56,914 nucleotides of DNA, taken from contig JAGBMA010000178.1 of the NCBI GenBank assembly GCA_017635095.1, forward strand, positions 1-56,914, in the 5' to 3' direction. Positions 51,157-56,914 of the stretch are shown one piece after another; the stretch's first letter is position 1; each line of letters begins with the position of its first letter. The notes beneath the pieces are model-generated. The model was not told where the DNA came from. It did no database searches and saw only the letters and a list, made by a program, of their open reading frames with translations. The DNA is from Ruminiclostridium sp. (GTDB taxonomy: Bacteria; Bacillota; Clostridia; Oscillospirales; Ruminococcaceae). The position numbers were made by a program, and so were the translations under genes.

Positions 51157-51456
51157 TCAGCGGATAACGATCAGATCGGAAAATCCGGTAAGCTCAAACA
51201 CCGAGCGAACCGTGTCATTCATATGTCTTACGACGACAAAGTCCTCTTTTTCCACGTTCTGCTTTTTGAGCCACAGCAGAACTCTGAGACCTGCGGAAGA
51301 GATATATTCGACATTTTTAAAATCGATCTCTACCGAACCGACGCCCTCTATATTATCCTTCAGATAAGCCTCAAGCTCCGTAGATGTATCAAGGTCTATC
51401 CTTCCATCGACCTTTATATGCAGAACGTTCTTTTTTACCTTTCCTTCTATCTTCAC
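51157..51456 (-). CDS. STAS-domain anti-sigma factor antagonist
   Basis: A 99-residue SpoIIAA-like protein. The phosphoserine motif is EYISSAGLRVLL (about 50-61) after the GRIDLDTSTELE strand. It sits between the first STAS gene and the RsbW-like gene, with gaps of 72 and 40 nt. Confidence 0.92.
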   Translation of the reverse strand: MKIEGKVKKNVLHIKVDGRIDLDTSTELEAYLKDNIEGVGSVEIDFKNVEYISSAGLRVLLWLKKQNVEKEDFVVVRHMNDTVRSVFELTGFSDLIVIR

Positions 51457-51528
51457 CTTTGTTCTCCTTCCGCCGCGTTATCGCAGCTTTATTCACCGCA
51501 CCGCGGCATAAACTGCACAAAACGAGCT

Positions 51529-51837
51529 TTATTCAATATTCAGCACATCGCCGAATCCTGTGACCTGGAAAACCTCGGTGACCATTTTTGTAGGGTTCTT
51601 TATCACGAGACTTCCGCCTTTCGCTATCATGATCTTATGGAAACTGAGCAGCACGCGCAGGCCGGCAGAAGATATGTAGCTGAGCTTGCCGAACTCCATA
51701 ATAAGCGAGGTTATACCTTCGAGTGAAGACCTGATATCACTGTCGAACTGTACGGATGTGGCAGAATCTATTCTTCCCTCCGCAACTACAGTAAGTACCT
51801 CACCGTTCTGCTGCTTGCTTATATTAAGTACGCTCAT
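51529..51837 (-). CDS. STAS-domain anti-sigma factor antagonist
   Basis: A 102-residue SpoIIAA/RsbV-like protein with SYISSAGLRVLLSFHK (about 55-70). Its C-terminus FQVTGFGDVLNIE is close to the single STAS protein at 27.3 kb, so they are paralogs. It is the first gene after the palindrome-bearing promoter at 51924-51969, and the start has a GGAGT site. Confidence 0.92.
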   Translation of the reverse strand: MSVLNISKQQNGEVLTVVAEGRIDSATSVQFDSDIRSSLEGITSLIMEFGKLSYISSAGLRVLLSFHKIMIAKGGSLVIKNPTKMVTEVFQVTGFGDVLNIE

Positions 51838-51923
51838 TTTCTTTACTCCTTTATGTTCTTCCGGCGTTCAATACAGTCCTGCCGTAATTTACCCGACGCC
51901 TATGCGCCCAAAAATACACATAT

Positions 51924-51969
51924 ATTATAATACTTTGCTTTAAAATTTTCATTGACCAATCTGGTCAAT
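51924..51969 (-). promoter_or_regulatory. Promoter and palindromic operator of the STAS/RsbW-like operon
   Basis: ATTGACCA-ATC-TGGTCAAT (51951-51969) overlaps by 2 bp a weak -35 ATGAAA (51947-51952), followed after 17 bp by TATAAT (51924-51929) on the minus strand. The layout is the same as at 48319-48364. A weak -35 next to a palindrome is the pattern of an activator-dependent promoter. Confidence 0.75.
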
Positions 51970-52023
51970 TCAAAACAGCACTTCCCCGCCCAACTGTCCT
52001 GTCTCTTTATCTCTTGCAGCGCC

Positions 52024-52052
52024 TTGACAAGAGACGCTTCTGATGATAAAAT
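52024..52052 (+). promoter_or_regulatory. Promoter of apbE
   Basis: TTGACA (52024-52029), 17-bp spacer, TAAAAT (52047-52052) with extended TGA. The start codon follows only 6 bp after the -10, so the transcript may begin at or next to the ATG. Confidence 0.75.
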
Positions 52053-52058
52053 AATCAT

Positions 52059-53069
52059 ATGAAAAAGATCAGGATCATTATTGCGGCATTGCTCACGGCA
52101 CTGCTTTCTTCCTGCGGAAATGCAGAACAGAACGAAGCTTCCCGCGAGCTATTTGCCATGGACACGCTCGTTTCCGTAAAAGCATACGGCACTGAAAGCG
52201 AACAGGCTGTAAATGCGGCGGCAGACAGGATAACAGAGCTCGAAAAGCTTCTCTCCGTCACCGACGAGACAAGTGACATCTTTCGCCTCAACAGCAGCGG
52301 AAGTGCTATTGTTTCCGAAGAGACCGCCGAACTGACAGCCGATGCGCTGAGTCTGTGCAGGCTCACCGGCGGAGCTCTTGACATCTCCTTATACCCCGTT
52401 CTCAGGGAATGGGGATTTACCACCGACGAAAAACACGTCCCGACCGATGAGGAGATAGAAGCGGCGCTTGCAAAAACCGGCTATGAGAAAATCATCATCG
52501 AAGGCGACCGTATCAGCCTGCCGGAGGGGCATATGATCGACCTCGGTTCATGCGCGAAAGGCAGAGCCGGAGATGAAATGATCGCTGCCGTTTCAGAGGT
52601 CGGCGTGACTTCCGCAATAATCAACCTCGGCGGAAATGTCCAGACCCTCGGCTCAAAGCCGGACGGTTCGGAATGGTCGGTGGGGATCGCGAACCCGTTC
52701 TCGCCAAATGAACTGCTCGGGATAGTGCGCGTCCGCGATAAGGCGGTGGTCACTTCCGGCGGCTACCAGCGCTATTTCACCGACGACGACGGAAACGTAT
52801 ATATCCACATTCTCGACCCGGACACCGGACGCCCCGCAGACAGCGGACTTGCAAGCGTAACGGTGATCGGCGACTGCGGCATGACCTGTGACGGGCTTTC
52901 CACCGCTCTGTTCGTTATGGGTAAGGACAAGGCTGTGCGGTTCCGCAGGGAAAACGGAGGATTTGACATGGTGCTCGTGGATAACAGCGGGACTGTCTTC
53001 ATAACGCCGGATATTGCCGGAAGCTTTGTGAACAGCTCCGGCGCACCCGTGGAGATCATTTATGAGTGA
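52059..53069 (+). CDS. apbE: FAD:protein FMN transferase lipoprotein (ApbE)
   Basis: A 336-residue lipoprotein (lipobox LSSC, about residue 20) that attaches FMN to Thr/Ser of exported redox proteins. MDTLVSVKAYG starts the ApbE fold. The core motif reads IDLGSCAKGRAGDE where many members have DLGGIAKGYA, followed by INLGGNVQTLG and VVTSGGYQRYF, and the CDGLSTALFV magnesium site. It has no ribosome binding site, consistent with a leaderless transcript. Its last codons overlap the next gene. Confidence 0.92.
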   Translation: MKKIRIIIAALLTALLSSCGNAEQNEASRELFAMDTLVSVKAYGTESEQAVNAAADRITELEKLLSVTDETSDIFRLNSSGSAIVSEETAELTADALSLCRLTGGALDISLYPVLREWGFTTDEKHVPTDEEIEAALAKTGYEKIIIEGDRISLPEGHMIDLGSCAKGRAGDEMIAAVSEVGVTSAIINLGGNVQTLGSKPDGSEWSVGIANPFSPNELLGIVRVRDKAVVTSGGYQRYFTDDDGNVYIHILDPDTGRPADSGLASVTVIGDCGMTCDGLSTALFVMGKDKAVRFRRENGGFDMVLVDNSGTVFITPDIAGSFVNSSGAPVEIIYE

Positions 53070-53568
53070 AAACAACAAACTTCCGGTCAAAAAGCTCGCC
53101 GAACTCGCTCTGCTCACCGCTGTGGCTCTGATAATATTCGTCGTCGAGCTCAGGATACCCGATCTTTCCCCCATATACGGAGTCAAGCTCGGTCTTGCCA
53201 ATATAATCACAGTCTTCTGCGTTTACCGCTACAGACCGTGGGAAACCGCACTTGTAGTGGGGTGCCGCGTTTTTCTCGGCGCAGTATTCGCCTCCAGCTT
53301 TTCTACGCTGCTTTTCAGCGCCTCCGGGGCTTTTCTCTGCCTCGCCGGAATGATACCCGTTTCACGGCTTTTTCCGAAACTTCCGATATGGGTATGCAGT
53401 ATGATCGGCGCTGTGCTCCACAACATCGGACAGACTATAGCCGCGGTCATATATCTCGGCTCCTTCGCATCGGTGATGTATCTTCCCATACTGCTGGTGA
53501 GCGGAGTCATAGCCGGCGCTTTCACCGGCGTCTGCGCACAGATCGTTACGGAGAGACTGCATATATGA
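53062..53568 (+). CDS. Gx transporter family membrane protein (EetB-like)
   Basis: A 168-residue membrane protein of the PF07456 Gx family, earlier called heptaprenyl diphosphate synthase component I. It shows GVKLGLANIITVF and VGCRVFLGAVF motifs and five or six helices. In flavin-based extracellular electron transfer loci of Firmicutes a Gx protein (EetB) occurs with ApbE and a NusG-II protein. Here it overlaps apbE by 8 nt, so they are coupled, but no other electron-transfer gene is adjacent. Confidence 0.88.
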   Translation: MSENNKLPVKKLAELALLTAVALIIFVVELRIPDLSPIYGVKLGLANIITVFCVYRYRPWETALVVGCRVFLGAVFASSFSTLLFSASGAFLCLAGMIPVSRLFPKLPIWVCSMIGAVLHNIGQTIAAVIYLGSFASVMYLPILLVSGVIAGAFTGVCAQIVTERLHI

Positions 53569-53612
53569 CCTTTCGTCCGGGAGAATATCTTCCATACCGC
53601 ATTATACAAAAA

Positions 53613-53645
53613 CGGAACCGGATAATACTCCTGTTCCGCTTTTTT
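53613..53645 (+). terminator. Terminator of the apbE-Gx operon
   Basis: CGGAAC (53613-53618) and GTTCCG (53633-53638) form a stem followed by CTTTTTT. Confidence 0.7.
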
Positions 53646-53814
53646 ATGCCCGTTTCAGTACCTTCACAGGTTATTCTTCCGTATGGAGAAGTTCATTACC
53701 CTCACGTTTACCTCACCCTCCGGATATATTCTGCCTCAGGAGCGAAAGAGCGTCGGATACCGTTCTGAATCGGCAATGTAAACACTTGTTGTCAGAAATG
53801 TGAACCCTCTTGTA

Positions 53815-53843
53815 TTGCATTTTACTGCGCATTATGATAAAAT
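53815..53843 (+). promoter_or_regulatory. Promoter of the NCS1 permease operon
   Basis: TTGCAT (53815-53820), 17-bp spacer, TAAAAT (53838-53843) with TGA before the -10. The stretch 53646-53814 shows no other feature. Confidence 0.65.
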
Positions 53844-53884
53844 TAATCAAACAAATCAGGCGGACTTAAAAAGGAGAGATTATT

Positions 53885-54055
53885 ATGACCGAAAAAGATA
53901 TTATCGAACTTGACAAGGAGACCGAAAGAAGGATATCCGAAATGGAAAGCGGTGGGTACGAATTTCCGGAAAGATTTCTTAAACGCGATTACATAATTGC
54001 CGCTTGCGCCGGGATCATATGCCTTGCCCTTGTTATAGCAGGCGCATTTTTATAA
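53885..54055 (+). CDS. Small single-helix membrane protein, 56 residues
   Basis: An ATG at 53885 has a good AAGGAGAG site and encodes a charged cytoplasmic N-terminus (MTEKDIIELDKETERRISEM) and one C-terminal hydrophobic helix (about 36-56). It ends 19 nt before the permease gene and shares its promoter, so it is probably a small subunit or regulator of that permease. I know no named family. Confidence 0.7.
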   Translation: MTEKDIIELDKETERRISEMESGGYEFPERFLKRDYIIAACAGIICLALVIAGAFL

Positions 54056-54074
54056 TGACGGGAGGTTCGGGAAA

Positions 54075-55499
54075 ATGTCGGATATAGAAAAACAGACGGA
54101 GCGTGAAGCCTTTTTCGGAACGCTCCCCATAATGCGTAAAGACAAGATCTACGGCTTCATGGACGCGCTTCTGGTGCTTTCGGGATACTGCATAGCAACC
54201 TGGAGCTACACTCAGGGGTCATATCTTGCAACTCTTGTGGGTTTCAAGCAGCTTCTGATCGGGGCGTTCTTCGGCGCCCTGCTAATGCTCATTATCTATC
54301 AGCTCCCGGTCATACTTTCGGTAAGGTACGGGATAGATATCTGGATATGGCTGCGGGCTGTGTTCGGCGGCAAAGGAACAGTACTGGTAACGGTGGTCAT
54401 AATAATCATAAACTACCCGTGGTACGCGGTCTGCGCCGATCTTTTCGCTTCGTCAATGGGAAATCTCTGCGACCTGTTCGGACTGGAGCTTCCTGAGCAA
54501 GCCCACACAGTGCTCGCGATACTTTGTGTGGTGCTTGGCACGCTCATAGCCTACCGGGGACTCGGCGCGATAACGTGGACGACACGAGTGCTGGTACCGC
54601 TGCTGCTTATACTCGGTGCGGTGGTGACAGTGATAGGCTTCGTTTCCGTACCTTTCGACGTGATATGGGAGTTCAGACCCGAGCGCCCCGATGGTGAACC
54701 GAACATAATCCCATACATCATGTCCGTTGAAGCGAACTTCGCCTTCGTTATCACACTTGTAGGCGGCATGGCGGAGGTCCCGAGACTTTGTAAGAGCGAA
54801 CGCTCCGGCTACTGGGCAGGAGTTCTCGGTCAAGGTATCGCAGGATCGTTCTTCGTTGTGGTGGGCGCGGTAATGGCGATAGCGACACAGTATGTCACAG
54901 GTGAGATGACAGACGACCCGACGCTGATGCTTGCAATGTTCTCCGTACCCGCGCTCGCCCTCAGCTCACTTATGCTCGTCGCGTTCGCGAACATCGGCAC
55001 ACAGGCGGTGGGGTCGTACATATACGGCGTGATGCTGAAATCATCGTTCAGGCGGGCGGATTACCGGGTAATGATAGTGATACTCGGGGCGTATGTCACG
55101 CTGCTCTGCATATGGGGAAAGATCGTGGAGTATTTCGGCTCGTTTCTGACGGTGAGCGCCTGCATTTACGCACCGCTGGCGGCACTGCTGTTCACGGATT
55201 TTCTGATAGTGCGCAGACAGAAGTTCTCCCTTCGCTCGGCGTTCATGCTTAAAGGACACACGGCTTACCGCTTCACGGGAGGATTCAACATAGTAGGGCT
55301 GATCTGCCTTATAGCGGGAGCCGCGATATCACTGCTCATATACGATCCGGTAAGTACGGAGATACACTGTATGCCGCTGTTTTATCTCACTCCCACCGGA
55401 GCGTCGTTCATAGGCACAGCTGTCCTTTATTTCGCACTCAGCCGGATACCTGCAATAAACCGTTATCTCATGAAAGACAGAGGTGAGCTTTCCGTATGA
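54075..55499 (+). CDS. NCS1-family nucleobase/cation permease
   Basis: A 474-residue membrane protein with about 12 helices of the NCS1 (cytosine/purine permease) group, seen in GFMDALLVLSGYCIATWSYTQG, the NYPWYAVCADLF segment and GMAEVPRLCKSERSG. NCS1 proteins carry cytosine, purines, allantoin or hydantoins with Na+ or H+. Its exact substrate is unknown. The ATG overlaps the next gene start (ATGA). Confidence 0.85.
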   Translation: MSDIEKQTEREAFFGTLPIMRKDKIYGFMDALLVLSGYCIATWSYTQGSYLATLVGFKQLLIGAFFGALLMLIIYQLPVILSVRYGIDIWIWLRAVFGGKGTVLVTVVIIIINYPWYAVCADLFASSMGNLCDLFGLELPEQAHTVLAILCVVLGTLIAYRGLGAITWTTRVLVPLLLILGAVVTVIGFVSVPFDVIWEFRPERPDGEPNIIPYIMSVEANFAFVITLVGGMAEVPRLCKSERSGYWAGVLGQGIAGSFFVVVGAVMAIATQYVTGEMTDDPTLMLAMFSVPALALSSLMLVAFANIGTQAVGSYIYGVMLKSSFRRADYRVMIVILGAYVTLLCIWGKIVEYFGSFLTVSACIYAPLAALLFTDFLIVRRQKFSLRSAFMLKGHTAYRFTGGFNIVGLICLIAGAAISLLIYDPVSTEIHCMPLFYLTPTGASFIGTAVLYFALSRIPAINRYLMKDRGELSV

Positions 55500-56773
55500 G
55501 CGAGTTATCCGCAAGAAACAAGAAATGCACCGACCCTACGCCCTTCGACAGATACAAAGTGCCGCCGAAGCAGAACTTTTTTCTGATGCCGCTTATATGG
55601 CTGTACTGCTTTTTCGCCACACGAAGCGGACATCTGAAAATTCACCGTAAAAATATGGAGGGGTTAAAGCCGCCGTTCATCGTGTTCGGTTCGCACCACG
55701 CATGGATGGATTTTTATGTGACTCCCCTGGCGCTTTTCCCACACAGAGCGAATTATGTCTCGGAAATGGAGGGGTTTGAGTTTTTCGGCGAATGGGCGTA
55801 TCGTCAGATAGGCTGTCTCGGCACCCGTAAGTTCGTCAATGACATCGCCCTCGTCCGCAATATCAAGCGCTGCATGGAGCGAAAAGGCATCGTCGTTATC
55901 TACCCGGAGGCAAGATACGCGAATGTGGGTACAAGCTCGGAGCTTCCCGCCTCGGTAGGTAAGCTTGCAAAAAATCTCGGTGTGCCTGTGGTCTGCATCA
56001 ATATGCGCGGAAACTATATCCAATCCCCTATCTGGAACACGAGAAAGCGCAGACAGGCGCGTCTTGACGCCGAGATCGTGCAGCTCATCACACCGGAGCG
56101 GCTGAAAGAAATGACCCACGAGCAGGTTACACAGGCTATTTCGGAATACCTCACCTATGATGATTACGCCTACCAGCTCGAACGCAAGATAAAGATAGAT
56201 GTTCCGTGGCGCGCAGAGGGGCTCCATGAAGTCCTGTACCGCTGTCCGGAATGCAGCAGCGACTTCACGATGCACAGCGAGGGAGCCGATATCTTCTGCG
56301 AGAAATGCGGAAACCGAGTGACTATGAACGAATACGGTCAGCTCGTTAAGGGAGCCGAACCCTACAAATTCAACCATATCCCGGACTGGTACGAATGGGA
56401 GCGGGAATGCGTGATCGGCGAGATCGAACGCGGCGAATACTGTCTTGATGCGCAGGTACACGTTGAGTCTCTCCCCGGAGCAAAGTGCTTTCTTGACTGC
56501 GGGGAGGGTCATCTGACGCACGATATGGACGGATTTACTCTGACATTCACGGACTTCGGCGACAAAGAACCAAAAACTCTGCACTTCTCCCCTGCTTCCA
56601 TGACGTCAGTACACACGGAATACAATTACCGCGGACGTGGGGTCTGCATCACGCTTTCCACGCTGGACTGCACATACTTCCTGTTCCCGCTCACACCCGG
56701 CTTCAATCCCACCAGAATACAGTTTGCTGCCGAATATCTGCATAAACTTTCTTCCGGACAGAAAGGAGCGTAA
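55496..56773 (+). CDS. PlsC-like acyltransferase with C-terminal zinc ribbon
   Basis: A 425-residue protein. Residues about 58-240 are a glycerol-phosphate acyltransferase-type domain with the HHAWMD box (H-x4-D, His 67 to Asp 72) and YPEARYAN. Residues about 250-273 contain two CxxC pairs (CPEC and CEKC), a zinc ribbon, and a beta-rich domain follows to the end. The lipid substrate is unknown. It overlaps the NCS1 gene by 4 nt. The combination of acyltransferase and zinc ribbon is unusual. Confidence 0.85.
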   Translation: MSELSARNKKCTDPTPFDRYKVPPKQNFFLMPLIWLYCFFATRSGHLKIHRKNMEGLKPPFIVFGSHHAWMDFYVTPLALFPHRANYVSEMEGFEFFGEWAYRQIGCLGTRKFVNDIALVRNIKRCMERKGIVVIYPEARYANVGTSSELPASVGKLAKNLGVPVVCINMRGNYIQSPIWNTRKRRQARLDAEIVQLITPERLKEMTHEQVTQAISEYLTYDDYAYQLERKIKIDVPWRAEGLHEVLYRCPECSSDFTMHSEGADIFCEKCGNRVTMNEYGQLVKGAEPYKFNHIPDWYEWERECVIGEIERGEYCLDAQVHVESLPGAKCFLDCGEGHLTHDMDGFTLTFTDFGDKEPKTLHFSPASMTSVHTEYNYRGRGVCITLSTLDCTYFLFPLTPGFNPTRIQFAAEYLHKLSSGQKGA

Positions 56774-56774
56774 T

Positions 56775-56914
56775 GGGTACCTCTAAAAACCGCTTTGAAA
56801 AGAGAAAATGAGAATAGCTCTTATGCCGCTGATTAAAGCGCATCCATGCGCTATTGGGGCGGCATAGTCAGAGCATCCTGCTCTGGCGTCGGATACAAGG
56901 AAAGCCGACGAAGC
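56775..56914. mobile_element. Second MITE-like element, cut by the window edge
   Basis: It starts GGGTACCTCTAAAAACCGC, the same end as the right end of the copy at 39251-39408 read on the other strand, and shares AAAAGAGAAAATGAGA and GTCGGATACAAGG...CCGACGAA. Between these blocks it has about 75 extra bases, including a TGCCGC...GCGGCA hairpin, that the other copy lacks. It begins directly after the stop of the acyltransferase gene. Confidence 0.75.

Overview
The window looks like a chromosomal segment of a spore-forming Gram-positive anaerobe of the class Clostridia, most like Ruminococcus or a related Oscillospiraceae genus. The reasons are consensus TTGACA-17-TATAAT promoters with strong GGAGG ribosome binding sites, a sporulation sigma-G gene, SAM-I control of metK, DUF6465-type AT-hook and LytS-type proteins, lipoproteins and membrane-anchored surface proteins, and no outer-membrane genes. 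This placement is inferred from gene content. I see no rRNA, tRNA, CRISPR array, prophage or transposase gene.

Layout. 1-6.1 kb: a cobalamin-riboswitch operon encoding two secreted or membrane-anchored proteins with transcobalamin-like domains and a complete ECF vitamin transporter (T, fused A-A', S). 6.1-7.0 kb: an ohrR operon read from a promoter back-to-back with that of recD2. 7.0-14.7 kb: recD2, two GNAT acetyltransferases, a Cys-rich protein of unknown function, an M20 dipeptidase, a YczE-like membrane protein, ychF and a NERD protein. 14.7-15.35 kb: non-coding DNA with a candidate small RNA and a heavily structured 5' leader. 15.35-18.5 kb: aminotransferase, trpS and a metallophosphoesterase. 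18.5-25.9 kb: metK with its S-box, HD, CmpB-like and unknown membrane-anchored proteins, cysK, a DUF389 protein and sigG.

25.9-45 kb is dominated by minus-strand surface biology: DUF3737, a STAS protein, a cell-wall-binding Big_14-type protein, lipoproteins, lipase-like and DUF3089 hydrolases, and an InlB-repeat protein. Between them lie an NhaC antiporter, an AT-hook protein, upp, a PrsW-like protease and an aldo-keto reductase. A miniature inverted-repeat element lies at 39.25-39.41 kb, and a second, partly different copy runs off the right edge.

42-52 kb appears to be one regulatory module. A LytS-type histidine kinase and an unusual response regulator with an XRE-type output domain sit between two minus-strand promoters. 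Both promoters carry the same 19-bp palindrome (ATTGACCA-N3-TGGTCAAT) with identical geometry. One drives an ABC exporter followed by an ECF sigma factor. The other drives two STAS proteins and an RsbW-like ATPase. Downstream of the sigma gene, two matching ECF-type promoters precede a putative anti-sigma protein and the InlB-repeat surface protein. The right end carries apbE with a Gx transporter, an NCS1 permease with a small membrane partner, and an acyltransferase with a zinc ribbon.

The two most interesting systems are the riboswitch-controlled B12 capture and uptake locus, which includes an intrinsic-factor-like protein, and the palindrome-linked two-component/STAS/ECF circuit.
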